Source of the DNA: Streptomyces tuirus
GTDB lineage: Bacteria; Actinomycetota; Actinomycetes; Streptomycetales; Streptomycetaceae
Reading direction: 5' to 3'
Assembly: GCF_014701095.1 (NCBI RefSeq)
Contig: NZ_AP023439.1
Span: forward strand, 4,390,001 to 4,454,000
Length of the DNA: 64,000 nt
Part shown: piece by piece, positions 34,941 through 45,253 of the stretch
Layout of the letters: every line of letters starts with the position of its first letter
How positions within the stretch are numbered: position 1 is the stretch's first letter
Made by a program: the position numbers and the translations under genes
The notes under the pieces: model-generated
What the model saw: only the letters and a program-made list of their open reading frames with translations
Databases searched by the model: none
What the model was told of the DNA's origin: nothing

Positions 34941-34972
34941 CCGGGCCGACTGGTGTACCGGGCCCGCTGACC
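34913..34972. repeat. 30-base tandem duplication across the stop codon
   Basis: 34913-34942 and 34943-34972 are identical except for one base. The first copy contains the stop TGA of the amidohydrolase-like gene; the second repeats the last eight codons and the stop in frame. Confidence 0.85.
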
Positions 34973-34995
34973 CGGCCCCCTGTTCCACGGCCGGC

Positions 34996-36018
34996 TCAGC
35001 CCGCGAAGGCCTTCCCGAACGCCCCCGGCCCCTGCGTCACCCCGCTGCAATTCACCGCCGCCTTGGACGACTTGGAGCCGTCCGCGCACTGCCGGTCCCG
35101 GGCCGTCGACCACATCGACACCCAGGCGATGCCCTTCTCCTCGGCGAACTCCCGCACCTCCGCGGCGTCCCCGAGGGTGAAGGTCTCGTTGCCGACGTCG
35201 TTGACGCCGATCATCGAGGTGAGCGCCATGCCCTGCCAGGCGGTCGCGTCGGAGGTGCCGAAGACCTTCTTCAGCTGGGTGTGCGCGGCCTTTGCGGAGG
35301 TGAGGGCGTAGCCGCCCATGTCACCGTCGTAGGAAGAGCCGTAGTTCATCGTCATGAGGTTGACGGTGGAGACCTGCACGCCGTTGTCGTTGGCGGAGGC
35401 GAGGAGCGCCAGGCCGTCCTTGTCGAGGCCCGAGGGCATCACCGGGAGCGTGAACGAGACCTGAAGGCCGGTCCGTTCCTCCTGCAACCGTGCGATCGCC
35501 TTCGAACGCAGGGCGACGGACGCGGAGTCGGAGAGCTCGTCGCCCTCGATGTCGAAGTCGGCGAGGGTGGTGCCGGCCGCGTCCAGGGCCTTGCCGTACG
35601 CCGCCGCCAGCTCCGCGGCGCTGTCGCAGTTCGCCGCGAGTTCCCTGCCGGAGGCGCCGCCGAAGGAGACCCGGACCCGGCCGCCGTCCGCCTTGAGTTT
35701 CGCGATCCGGGAGGTGACCTTCGCGTCGCCGATGGCGTGCGTGCCGTTCCAGCGCGGGGTGCAGGCGTCGCCGTCGGCTATGACGAACGCCAGGTTGTAC
35801 GTCCTGGGGGAGCCGGCCGAGTCGGTGCCGGCGGCCTCGGTGGCGCTGACGTACGGGGCGTACGAGGTGCCGGCCGCGGCCGTCGCCGTGGGAGACGCGG
35901 CGGACGTCGGCGCCCCGGTGGCCGGAGGGGCCGCGTCGCCCTGCCCGGAGCATGCGGCGGTGGCGAGGGCGAGCAGACAGCCCAGCCCGGCCGCCGCCGG
36001 TTTCCGGTAACTCCTCAT
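34996..36018 (-). CDS. GH18 chitinase-like lipoprotein
   Basis: 340 residues. Lipobox region LLALATAACSGQG, then an Ala/Thr/Pro linker and a TIM-barrel-type domain. LADFDIEGD holds the D-x-D-x-E core of the GH18 signature (the first Asp of D-x-x-D-x-D-x-E is Thr), with RVRVSFGGASGREL as the preceding SxGG motif and STVNLMTMNYGSSYDG as the YxN/MNY-type motif. The catalytic Glu is present, so chitin or related beta-1,4-GlcNAc hydrolysis at the cell surface is plausible. ATG 36018 has GGGAG upstream. It lies between menaquinone genes but has no obvious link to them. Confidence 0.8.
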   Translation of the reverse strand: MRSYRKPAAAGLGCLLALATAACSGQGDAAPPATGAPTSAASPTATAAAGTSYAPYVSATEAAGTDSAGSPRTYNLAFVIADGDACTPRWNGTHAIGDAKVTSRIAKLKADGGRVRVSFGGASGRELAANCDSAAELAAAYGKALDAAGTTLADFDIEGDELSDSASVALRSKAIARLQEERTGLQVSFTLPVMPSGLDKDGLALLASANDNGVQVSTVNLMTMNYGSSYDGDMGGYALTSAKAAHTQLKKVFGTSDATAWQGMALTSMIGVNDVGNETFTLGDAAEVREFAEEKGIAWVSMWSTARDRQCADGSKSSKAAVNCSGVTQGPGAFGKAFAG

Positions 36019-36414
36019 GACGTGCGCTCCCGTTCTCGTGAGGTCAGGGTAGGACAGGAAGTACGTTTCCCGGCAGCAAACGTCTCACGGTGTCGGTTGC
36101 GCGCGACGAGTTCCGCGGGCATTCCCGAGAACTCTCAGAGAAAGGACAGCTTCCGTTGTTTCTCATGGCTCTCTCACAAGAAAACCCGAGTTTAGTGCAC
36201 ATGAAGGCGCCCTACTGTCCGGGGAATGCATTCCGAGCCTGCCATCGAAAACCGCGCCCCTCGCGGTCGCCGCCGCAAACGCGGAAACGGGTCCGCGGAA
36301 GGTCCCGTGTTCGTTGATCGCGGGGTTCGTGCTGCTGTGCGGCTGGGTGGAGGACGTGGCGGCACGGAGGAAGCCGAGGCTCCTGCCCTGAGGACGTGCT
36401 GCAAGAATGGGCCC
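36019..36414. other. Divergent intergenic region
   Basis: 396 bases between the chitinase-like lipoprotein (-) and the methyltransferase (+). Contains the TTCTCATGG-type direct repeat at 36160-36176 and a related ACTCTCAGAG at 36131-36140. The frame from 36226 is an upstream extension of the methyltransferase frame without family similarity. Confidence 0.5.
36160..36176 (-). promoter_or_regulatory. Direct-repeat operator-like site (TGAGA-N5-TGAGA)
   Basis: Read towards the lipoprotein gene it is TGAGAGAGCCATGAGAA. A 16/17 match occurs at 40877-40893 in the same orientation before the NlpC/P60 gene. Two TGAGA half-sites 10 bases apart fit an OmpR-type response regulator and recall MprA boxes of mycobacteria. 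Confidence 0.45.
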
Positions 36415-37110
36415 GTGACCCGCGCATCCCTGGACAAGCAGCCGCACGAAGTCGCCTCGATGTTCGACGACGTGGCGGCACGGTACGACCTGACCAACGA
36501 CGTGCTGTCCCTCGGCCAGGACCGGCGATGGCGCAAGGAGGTCGCCAAGGCGGTCGACGCCCGCCCGGCGCAGAAGATCCTCGACCTGGCGGCGGGCACG
36601 GGCACCTCCTCGCTGCCCTTCGCCCGCACCGGCGCCTACGTCGTCCCCTGCGACTTCTCCCAGGGCATGCTCCAGGTCGGCAAGGAGCGCCAGCCCTGGC
36701 TGCCGTACACCGCCGGCGACGCGACGCGGCTCCCGTTCAAGGACGACACCTTCGACGCCGTCACCATCTCCTTCGGGCTGCGCAACGTGCAGGACACCGA
36801 CGCGGGCCTGCGCGAGATGCTCCGGGTGACCCGGCCCGGCGGGCGGATCGTGATCTGCGAGTTCTCGCACCCGACGTGGGCGCCGTTCCGCACGGTGTAC
36901 ACCGAGTACCTGATGCGCGCCCTGCCGCCGGTCGCCCGGGCCGTGTCCTCCAGCCCCGACGCCTACGTCTACCTCGCCGAGTCCATCCGCGCCTGGCCCG
37001 ACCAGCCCGCACTCGCCGAACGGCTGGGCAAGGCCGGCTGGTCGCGGGTGGCCTGGCGCAACCTGAGCGGCGGCATCGTCGCCCTGCACCGGGGCTTCAA
37101 GGCCGAGTGA
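36415..37110 (+). CDS. menG: Demethylmenaquinone methyltransferase
   Basis: 231 residues from GTG 36415 (MTRASLDKQPHEVASMF), the usual family length. Class I SAM methyltransferase: FDDVAARYDLTNDVLSLGQDR at the N-terminus, motif I LDLAAGTGTSSL, PYTAGDATRLPF, ISFGLRNVQD (UbiE/MenG signature) and RPGGRIVICEFSHP. It catalyses the last step of menaquinone synthesis, methylating demethylmenaquinone. A terminator hairpin starts at its stop codon. Confidence 0.9.
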   Translation: MTRASLDKQPHEVASMFDDVAARYDLTNDVLSLGQDRRWRKEVAKAVDARPAQKILDLAAGTGTSSLPFARTGAYVVPCDFSQGMLQVGKERQPWLPYTAGDATRLPFKDDTFDAVTISFGLRNVQDTDAGLREMLRVTRPGGRIVICEFSHPTWAPFRTVYTEYLMRALPPVARAVSSSPDAYVYLAESIRAWPDQPALAERLGKAGWSRVAWRNLSGGIVALHRGFKAE

Positions 37111-37130
37111 GGCCGGGGTCCGCCGGCCTC
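37109..37130 (+). terminator. Hairpin at the methyltransferase stop
   Basis: GAGGCCGG (37109-37116), 6-base loop, CCGGCCTC (37123-37130). A perfect 8-base stem starting in the stop codon. Confidence 0.65.
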
Positions 37131-37149
37131 GGGCCGGGACCTGTCGGCC

Positions 37150-37497
37150 CTAGGGCGAGCTGAGGACCATGTAGGGATCGCCCGGCTCGTCCAGCTCGCG
37201 CTGGAGACCGCCCCTGGGCGGACGCGGGATCCGCGGTTCGTGCACGCCCCCGCCGCCCTCACCGGGGCCGAAGTCGAACCACACGTAGACCATCGAGTCC
37301 CGCGGCACCTCGGCACCGGGCTGCGGGTACTGGCGTACGACGTAGTCGACGACGGCGAGAGGGAGCTCGGGCCGGTCCGGTGCGGTGAGGAGGAGGCCCT
37401 GCGCCCGGGCCGTCTCCCGCGCGTCCACGGCCATCAGGCCGACCAGACGCGGTACGCGCACTTCGGGTGTTTTGTGGGATATCTGCACAGATGTCAC
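37150..37497 (-). CDS. PASTA-domain small protein
   Basis: 115 residues. One PASTA repeat: VRVPRLVGLMAVDARETARAQGLLL then VVDYVVRQYPQPGAEVPRDSMVYVWF. A Pro/Gly-rich tail follows (GPGEGGGGVHEPRIPRPP). No signal peptide or membrane helix, so unlike PASTA kinases or penicillin-binding proteins it appears cytosolic. Start may be GTG 37497 or GTG 37488. It lies between the methyltransferase and an acetyltransferase. Role unknown. Confidence 0.7.
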   Translation of the reverse strand: MTSVQISHKTPEVRVPRLVGLMAVDARETARAQGLLLTAPDRPELPLAVVDYVVRQYPQPGAEVPRDSMVYVWFDFGPGEGGGGVHEPRIPRPPRGGLQRELDEPGDPYMVLSSP

Positions 37498-37571
37498 CCC
37501 CAGCGGTACAGGAAGGGTAACTCCCGCCCCGTACCGACCGGAAGCGACCGATGTCGGTCTGTGACAGTCGA

Positions 37572-38096
37572 CTACTCTCCGTCAACAGACTGGAGTTCGA
37601 GCCGGTAGCAGTGACCCTCCCGCTGCGAGGCCGGGGTCGTGAACGTCTCCGCGAGGCGCATCCCGAGGCGCTTGGTCACCGCGATGGACCGGCTGTTGCG
37701 GGCGTCGACCATCGCGACGACGCCCGGGACGCCGCTGGCCCGCATCCGCTCCAGCGTCTGCAGCGCGGCGGCGGTGACGTAGCCCTTGCCCCAGTGCTCC
37801 CGGCCCAGCCGCCAGCCGATCTCGATCTCCCCGGCCGGGCGCCAGGACCGCTCCCACGGCTGGGCGCCGGTGAAGCCGATGACCTGCCCCGACTCGTCGA
37901 GCACGGTCCACAGGCAGAAGCCGAGCTCCGCGTCGTGCCGGCGCTGGCGGGCGGTGAGCTCCTCGTAGACCGAGAGTTCCGCGGCCCGGCCGCCCTGGTA
38001 CTCCATGACGTCCGGATCGTCGAAGATCCGGTGCCAGACGAACGCGTCCTCGTGGGTGGGAACGCGAAGCCGCACAGCGGGGAGAGCGCGATTCAC
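37572..38096 (-). CDS. GNAT-family N-acetyltransferase (RimJ/RimL type)
   Basis: 174 residues. The acetyl-CoA loop is in IGWRLGREHWGKGYVTAA (R-x-x-W-G-K-G-Y), with VVAMVDARNSRSIAVTKRLGMR as the downstream N-x-x-S motif. The N-terminal LRVPTHEDAF and FDDPDVMEYQGG match RimJ/RimL-like enzymes. Substrate unknown. Divergent from the FAD reductase gene at 38197. Confidence 0.87.
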   Translation of the reverse strand: MNRALPAVRLRVPTHEDAFVWHRIFDDPDVMEYQGGRAAELSVYEELTARQRRHDAELGFCLWTVLDESGQVIGFTGAQPWERSWRPAGEIEIGWRLGREHWGKGYVTAAALQTLERMRASGVPGVVAMVDARNSRSIAVTKRLGMRLAETFTTPASQREGHCYRLELQSVDGE

Positions 38097-38196
38097 AGAG
38101 GCAGCCCTTCAGCCGGGTGACGAATGCTGCTGCATAGACTGCCCATGTCCAGTGCCGGTCGGCACGCAAGATTGACGAACTTGGGGAGATCCCGCC

Positions 38197-39489
38197 GTGA
38201 CCGTCGTGACCGAGCCCCTCTCCGAGAACACCGCCGATGTGATCGTCGTGGGCGCGGGGCCGGCCGGCTCCACCACCGCCTACCACCTCGCCAAGGCCGG
38301 ACTCGACGTCCTCCTGCTGGAGAAGACCGAGTTCCCCCGCGAGAAGGTCTGCGGCGACGGCCTCACCCCGCGCGCCGTCAAGCAGCTGGTCGCGATGGGC
38401 ATCGACATCTCGGAGGAGGCCGGCTGGCTGCGCAACAAGGGCCTGCGCATCATCGGCGGCGGGGTGCGGCTCCAGCTCGACTGGCCGGATCTCGCCTCCT
38501 TCCCCGACTACGGCCTCGTCCGCAAGCGCGACGACTTCGACGAGCAGCTCGCCCACAACGCCCAGAAGGCCGGTGCCCGGCTCTTCGAGCGGTGCAACGT
38601 GGGCGCGCCGATCCTGGACGAGCGCACGGGCCGCATCACCGGGGTGCACGCCAAGCTCGGTGAGGACAAGCGCGAGGTCACCTTCCACGCCCCGCTGGTG
38701 GTGGCCGCCGACGGCAACTCCACCCGGCTGTCCCTGGCGATGGGCCTGCACCGGCGCGAGGACCGCCCGATGGGCGTGGCGGTGCGCACGTACTTCACCA
38801 GCCCGCGCCACGACGACGACTACCTGGAGTCCTGGCTGGAGCTGTGGGACCGGCGCGGCCCGCAGGACCGGCTGCTGCCCGGCTACGGCTGGATCTTCGG
38901 CATGGGCGACGGCACGTCCAACGTCGGGCTCGGTGTCCTCAACACCTCAGACTCCTTCAAGGAGCTGGACTGGCGCGAGGTGCTGAAGGCCTGGTGCGCG
39001 TCCATGCCGGAGGACTGGGGCTACACCCCGGACAACATGACCGGCCCGATCCGCGGCGCCGCGCTCCCCATGGCCTTCAACCGCCAGCCGCACTACACCA
39101 AGGGCCTGCTGCTCGTCGGCGACGCCGGCGGCCTGGTGAACCCCTTCAACGGCGAGGGCATCGCCTACGCCATGGAGTCCGGCCAGATCGCCGCCGACGT
39201 CATCGTCCAGGCCCACGCCCGGCCGACCCCGGCGAGCCGCGAACTGGCCCTCCAGCGATACCCGCGCGTCCTGAAGGACACCTACGGCGGCTACTACACG
39301 CTCGGCCGGGCCTTCGTGAAGCTCATCGGCAACCCGAAGGTCATGCAGATCGCGGCCCAGCGCGGTCTCACGCACCCGATGTTGATGAAGTTCACCCTGA
39401 AGCTCCTCGCGAACCTCACCGACCCGACGGGCGGCGACGCGATGGACCGCATCATCAACGGGCTGAGCAGGGTGGCCCCCAAGGCCTGA
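38197..39489 (+). CDS. Geranylgeranyl-reductase-family FAD protein (probable menaquinone side-chain reductase)
   Basis: 430 residues. Rossmann motif VVGAGPAGSTTAYHLAKAG, then FPREKVCGDGLTPRAVK (the PxxKxCG-type motif of geranylgeranyl reductases), GYGWIFGMGDG and the second FAD motif GLLLVGDAGGLVNPFNGEGI. In actinobacteria such enzymes (MenJ in mycobacteria) partially saturate the menaquinone isoprenoid tail. The position between menaquinone genes and nuo supports that role; the exact substrate is inference. Confidence 0.85.
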   Translation: MTVVTEPLSENTADVIVVGAGPAGSTTAYHLAKAGLDVLLLEKTEFPREKVCGDGLTPRAVKQLVAMGIDISEEAGWLRNKGLRIIGGGVRLQLDWPDLASFPDYGLVRKRDDFDEQLAHNAQKAGARLFERCNVGAPILDERTGRITGVHAKLGEDKREVTFHAPLVVAADGNSTRLSLAMGLHRREDRPMGVAVRTYFTSPRHDDDYLESWLELWDRRGPQDRLLPGYGWIFGMGDGTSNVGLGVLNTSDSFKELDWREVLKAWCASMPEDWGYTPDNMTGPIRGAALPMAFNRQPHYTKGLLLVGDAGGLVNPFNGEGIAYAMESGQIAADVIVQAHARPTPASRELALQRYPRVLKDTYGGYYTLGRAFVKLIGNPKVMQIAAQRGLTHPMLMKFTLKLLANLTDPTGGDAMDRIINGLSRVAPKA

Positions 39490-39512
39490 CCGGGCGTTCG
39501 ACGCCTCGCTGC

Positions 39513-39554
39513 CGGCGGCCCGGCGCGCGTACACCGACGCGCGCCGGGCCGCCG
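39513..39554 (+). terminator. Strong terminator after the FAD reductase
   Basis: A perfect 18-base stem, CGGCGGCCCGGCGCGCGT (39513-39530) with its complement at 39537-39554, and a 6-base loop. Confidence 0.85.
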
Positions 39555-39857
39555 TCTGCCGTCGTGCATGCAGGCAGTGATCGGTACGGCGTCAACACCC
39601 GGCCACGCCGGGACAATTCGGGCGCATGATGCCGGAGTGACAGGAGCGGACGGGCGTGCCGCGAGGTCACGTGGCCCCCAGGAGGGCCCTGAAGGCCCCT
39701 GGAGCGGCCCGGGGACGGGCCGAGAGGGTTACGGGGCTACGGGGCCCGAACGGCCCCGGACAGGCCGGGAGGGCCGGTGCCGTACAGCGGCAACGGCCCT
39801 CGAGCCCGAACGTACAAATGTGTCAGACGTGTCAGACGGGTCAGACGACGCGTGACG
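39555..39857. other. Intergenic region between convergent genes
   Basis: About 300 bases rich in GGCC/GGGCC runs, ending in three TCAGAC repeats (GTGTCAGACGTGTCAGACGGGTCAGACG, 39831 region). No gene is supported. The repeats lie just downstream of the NlpC/P60 stop. Confidence 0.5.
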
Positions 39858-40658
39858 TCACAGGACGCGGACCGCGCCCGACGCCGGGTAGCCCGACAGG
39901 TCCTGGATGACGACGCCCTTGGACGGGTTGGCCGCGTCCAGGTACTGGCCGTTCCCGATGTAGACACCCACGTGGTACGCGGAGCCCTTGCCGCCCCAGT
40001 ACAGGATGTCGCCGACCTGGACGCTAGAGAGCGGCACGTCCGTGCCGGCCATCGACTGGTCCTGCGAGACGCGCGGCAGATCCACACCAACCTGCTTGTA
40101 CGCGGCCTGCACGAGGGAGGAGCAGTCCCAGGCATTGGGACCGGTGGCGCCCATGACGTAGGCGTCGCCCACCTGGGCCTTGAGGAACGCGACGACCGTC
40201 GCGACGCTGCCGCTGGCGGGCGCCGACACGGAGGTCGAGGTGGACGCGGAGGCGGAGAGGGTGGTGCGCTCGGCGCTGCGCGTGGCGCGCTCGGCGGCGG
40301 CCTTGCGGGCGGCCTCGGCGGCCTTCTTCTTGGCCTCGGCCTTCTTCGCGGCGGCGAGGTCCTTCTTGGCTTCCGCGGCGGCCTCGGCGGCGGCCGCGTC
40401 ACGCTCGGCGCGCAGCTCGTAGTTCGCGGCGGCCTGCTGGGTGGCGGCCGCGGACTGGGCGACCTGAGCGGACAGGTCGGCCGTCAGGGTGGGCAGTTCG
40501 ATGGTCTGCGTCACCGGCTCGGCGGCGCTCGCCGAGGCCGACGCACCCGCCGCTGCCATGCTGAGAACACCACCGGCGACTCCGGCACGCACGGCGATCG
40601 AAGAGGTCGCGCTGCGGCGGGGTTTCCGGTGGCTGCGTATGTGAGCGGTGTGGGACAT
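39858..40658 (-). CDS. Secreted NlpC/P60 peptidoglycan endopeptidase
   Basis: About 266 residues from ATG 40658 (MSHTAHIRSH), chosen because it gives a normal signal peptide; the frame extends to 40715 and AAGGAG near 40685 could also serve an upstream start. A signal peptide (VAGGVLSMAAAGASASASA-A) is followed by a long Ala/Lys coiled coil (about 55-130), a Ser/Thr linker, then the NlpC/P60 domain: the Cys in NAWDCSSLVQAAYKQVG, the His in SAYHVGVYIG, and GDILYWGG. The Cys-His pair indicates cleavage of stem peptides in the wall. Upstream lie a Crp-like site and the TGAGA direct repeat. Confidence 0.87.
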   Translation of the reverse strand: MSHTAHIRSHRKPRRSATSSIAVRAGVAGGVLSMAAAGASASASAAEPVTQTIELPTLTADLSAQVAQSAAATQQAAANYELRAERDAAAAEAAAEAKKDLAAAKKAEAKKKAAEAARKAAAERATRSAERTTLSASASTSTSVSAPASGSVATVVAFLKAQVGDAYVMGATGPNAWDCSSLVQAAYKQVGVDLPRVSQDQSMAGTDVPLSSVQVGDILYWGGKGSAYHVGVYIGNGQYLDAANPSKGVVIQDLSGYPASGAVRVL

Positions 40659-40876
40659 GGGAACAACCGGTACCAGGGGCTCCTTCATATCTTCAAGAAA
40701 CGTGTGCTGCGCCACAGTTGTTCAACCGGGCCCTCAAAAACCCCCGACGAGCCCCTTTATTGACGCCGTAACGGACATTGCGGGCGGTCCGTGATCGGCC
40801 TGTGATCACGGTGTTTGATCAATACGCCCGAATTGCCCCGCGCCTACCACCGGTTGGGTTGATTGGCCAAGCCCCG

Positions 40877-40893
40877 TTCTCATGGATCTCTCA
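40877..40893 (-). promoter_or_regulatory. Direct-repeat operator-like site, second copy
   Basis: Read towards NlpC/P60 it is TGAGAGATCCATGAGAA, 16 of 17 bases identical to 36160-36176. It overlaps the inverted repeat CATGGAT/ATCCATG. Confidence 0.45.
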
Positions 40894-40898
40894 TCCAT

Positions 40899-40912
40899 GT
40901 GACGGAGGTCAC
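40899..40912. promoter_or_regulatory. Crp-like site GTGACGGAGGTCAC
   Basis: Matches the Streptomyces Crp consensus GTG-N6-GNCAC on both strands. Located 241 bases upstream of the NlpC/P60 start, so it may control that wall-hydrolase gene. Confidence 0.5.
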
Positions 40913-41267
40913 GGAACGGCTGCCCCGCCGGTCGCGTCCCGGTACATCGATCACGACCGGGTCACGGCCTCCCGAAGATCGTGAACGCGTGCACGCGTCC
41001 ACACCCCGCCTCGCATCCCCCCTGATGTGTGAACGCGCTTCTATCAAGAGATCAAGTCCATCGCCAATTTGCATGCAAGAGAACCCTCTTGATATTGAGA
41101 CGACCCCTCCGGCCTGCACTGACGAGCCAAAATGTCACCTCTCGTGATCACTCGGACGCTTCGCGTGTGAAGATCACCGCTCATCCGACTTCATGATCGA
41201 TCGTCAGGTGGTGGAGATCACAAAGGTTGAGTAATACCCCGTGTCGCAGATCACAGAGCGTCGGGCA

Positions 41268-41273
41268 TAAGAT
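41268..41273 (+). promoter_or_regulatory. Candidate -10 element of the nuo operon
   Basis: TAAGAT, 140 bases before nuoA. No matching -35 element was found at 16-18 bases. The Rex-like site begins 16 bases downstream, where it could block transcription initiation. Confidence 0.35.
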
Positions 41274-41288
41274 GCACGCGGTTGGGCT

Positions 41289-41304
41289 TGTGACCTGCTT
41301 CACA
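41289..41304. promoter_or_regulatory. Rex-like operator upstream of nuoA
   Basis: TGTGACCTGCTTCACA: perfect half-sites TGTGA and TCACA separated by six bases, the spacing of the Streptomyces Rex operator (TGTGAACGCGTTCACA). Rex represses respiratory genes when NADH/NAD+ is low. nuoA lies about 110 bases downstream. Confidence 0.7.
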
Positions 41305-41412
41305 TGTTCCCGATCTTCGTCGGGGCGGGCGGGGTTCGAGGGACAGGTGGGACGGATGTGAGCCCGATGCACACCGCCAGCAGTCAGTGCCGACTGAGAG
41401 GAGCGAGGAGCG

Positions 41413-41772
41413 GTGAACGCTTATGCGCCCATCCTCGTACTGGGAGCCCTCGGGGCAGGCTTTGCGATCTTCTCCGTGGTCATGGCCACGTTGATCGGGC
41501 CCAAGCGGTACAACCGCGCCAAGCTCGAGGCCTACGAGTGCGGTATCGAGCCGACCCCCACGCCGGCCGGCGGCGGGCGGTTCCCCATCAAGTACTACCT
41601 GACGGCGATGCTCTTCATCATTTTCGATATCGAGATCGTCTTCCTCTACCCCTGGGCCGTCACCTTCGACGCCCTGGGGATCTTCGGGCTCGTGGAGATG
41701 CTGCTCTTCGTGCTCACCGTCTTCGTCGCGTACGCGTACGTATGGCGGCGCGGCGGCCTGGAATGGGACTGA
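41413..41772 (+). CDS. nuoA: NADH-quinone oxidoreductase subunit A
   Basis: 119 residues, GTG start with GAGGAG upstream. Three membrane helices; conserved loop KRYNRAKLEAYECGIEP containing the Cys of the quinone-site loop, and MLFIIFDIEIVFLYPWAV. First gene of the 14-gene nuo operon, which couples NADH oxidation to proton pumping and menaquinone reduction. Confidence 0.95.
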   Translation: MNAYAPILVLGALGAGFAIFSVVMATLIGPKRYNRAKLEAYECGIEPTPTPAGGGRFPIKYYLTAMLFIIFDIEIVFLYPWAVTFDALGIFGLVEMLLFVLTVFVAYAYVWRRGGLEWD

Positions 41773-41785
41773 GGGGCCACACGTC

Positions 41786-42336
<551 letters not shown>

Positions 42337-42340
<4 letters not shown>

Positions 42341-43073
42341 GCGACGCGAACGGCAACGGGGTCAACCCCGAGAAGGACCTCTCCGCGGAGAACCTCCCGG
42401 GCCAGCGCGGCCAGGGCGGTGAGGAGATCCGCGTCCAGCGCGGCATGTTCGGAGCCGGCAACGGCGGAGACACCTCCGGCTACGGCGGCCTGGTCCGCTC
42501 GGTCCGGCTCCCGGGACCGGCGAGCCGCCCCTACGGCGGATGGTTCGACGACGTCGCCGACGAGCTGGAGGGCGCCCTGGAGGAGCAGGGCCTGGTCCCC
42601 GGCAACGCCATCGAGAAGACGGTCGTCGACCGCGACGAGCTGACCTTCCACATCGAGCGCGAACACCTCGTCCGCGTCGCCCGCACCCTGCGCGACGACC
42701 CGGCCCTGCGCTTCGAACTGTGCACCGGCGTCAGCGGCGTGCACTACCCCAACGACAAGGGCCGCGAGCTGCACGCCGTCTACCACCTGCGGTCGATCAC
42801 CCACAACCGGGTGATCCGCCTGGAGGTCAGCGCCCCCGACAGCGACCCGCACATCCCGTCGCTGTTCGAGGTCTATCCGACGAACGACTGGCACGAGCGC
42901 GAGACCTACGACTTCTTCGGAATCGTCTTCGACGGTCACCCGGCCCTGACGCGGATCATGATGCCGGACGACTGGCAGGGCTTCCCGCAGCGCAAGGACT
43001 ACCCCCTCGGCGGTATCCCCGTCGAGTACAAGGGCGCCCAGATCCCGGCTCCGGACCAGCGGAGGTCGTACTC

Positions 43074-43077
<4 letters not shown>
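42337..43077 (+). CDS. nuoC: NADH-quinone oxidoreductase subunit C
   Basis: 246 residues from GTG 42337. An N-terminal extension of about 60 polar residues precedes the 30-kDa subunit domain, with LRSITHNRVIRLEV, FEVYPTNDWHERETYDFFGIVF and PDDWQGFPQRKDYPLGG. Not fused to nuoD, unlike in E. coli. ATGA overlap with nuoD. Confidence 0.95.
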
Positions 43078-44392
<1,315 letters not shown>

Positions 44393-44396
<4 letters not shown>

Positions 44397-45253
44397 CCAC
44401 ATCGTCTTCCGAGCGGGGCGTCAGCCTGGGCATGCCCGAACTGCCCGCCCCCGCCTACCCGGACGACGTCCGGGCCCGTCTGGAGACGGACGCGCGCGAG
44501 GTCATCGCCCGCTACCCCGACTCCCGGTCCGCCCTGCTGCCGCTGCTGCACCTCGTCCAGGCCGAGGAGGGGCACGTCACCCGCACCGGCATGCAGTTCT
44601 GCGCGGACGTGCTCGGACTGACCACGGCCGAGGTGACCGCGGTCGCCACCTTCTACACCATGTACCGCCGCCGGCCGAGCGGCGACTACCAGGTGGGGGT
44701 GTGCACCAACACCCTGTGCGCCGTCATGGGCGGGGACGCGATCTTCGAGGAGCTCCAGGAGCACCTCGGCGTCGGCAACGGCGAGACCACCGGCGACGGC
44801 AAGGTCACCCTGGAGCACATCGAGTGCAACGCGGCCTGCGACTTCGCGCCGGTCGTGATGGTCAACTGGGAGTTCTTCGACAACCAGACCCCCGACAGCG
44901 CCAAGAGCCTCGTCGACGACCTGCGCGCGGGACGGCCGGTCACGCCCACCCGCGGCGCGCGCATGTGCACCTTCAAGGAGACCGCGCGAATCCTGGCCGG
45001 CTTCCCCGACGAGCGGGACGGAGCCGTCGAGTCCGGCGGAAGCGCGGGACCCGCCTCCCTGATCGGCCTGAAGCTCGCCAAGGGGGAGGCATCTCCCGCA
45101 CGCGTGGTGCACCCGCGCGGTGAGGCGGCCCGGAGCGGGGCACCGCACGAGCCGTCACCGACCGAGCACCTGAGCTCGCACGACGCGCCGCAGGACACAT
45201 CGGCCTCCGACCCGGCCCACCCGGCCGGGCCCACCGCCGAGGAGGGGGAGTGA
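44393..45253 (+). CDS. nuoE: NADH-quinone oxidoreductase subunit E, with long C-terminal tail
   Basis: 286 residues; the thioredoxin-like core ends near residue 200. N1a 2Fe-2S ligands: CTNTLC and CNAAC. The C-terminal 80 residues are low-complexity (Ser/Ala/Pro/His), after RMCTFKETARILAGFPDE, making it longer than most NuoE proteins (about 160-200). The tail is probably disordered. Overlaps nuoF. Confidence 0.95.

Larger units (their letters stand above)
40659..41412. other. Long divergent regulatory region (NlpC/P60 to nuoA)
   Basis: 754 bases with no supported gene. It contains several palindromes: GTGATCAC near 40810, the hairpin CATGGAT-CTCTC-ATCCATG (40881-40899), a Crp-like GTGACGGAGGTCAC, TAAGAT at 41268 and a Rex-like site at 41289. 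AT content is higher between 41030 and 41110. Confidence 0.6.

Noticed and set aside
36226..36414. N-terminal extension of the methyltransferase
   Set aside because: Not similar to UbiE/MenG; the family N-terminus begins at GTG 36415.
40716..41100. c-di-AMP (ydaO-type) riboswitch before the NlpC/P60 gene
   Set aside because: Some Streptomyces wall-hydrolase genes carry one, but I could not find its conserved core in this leader on the minus strand.
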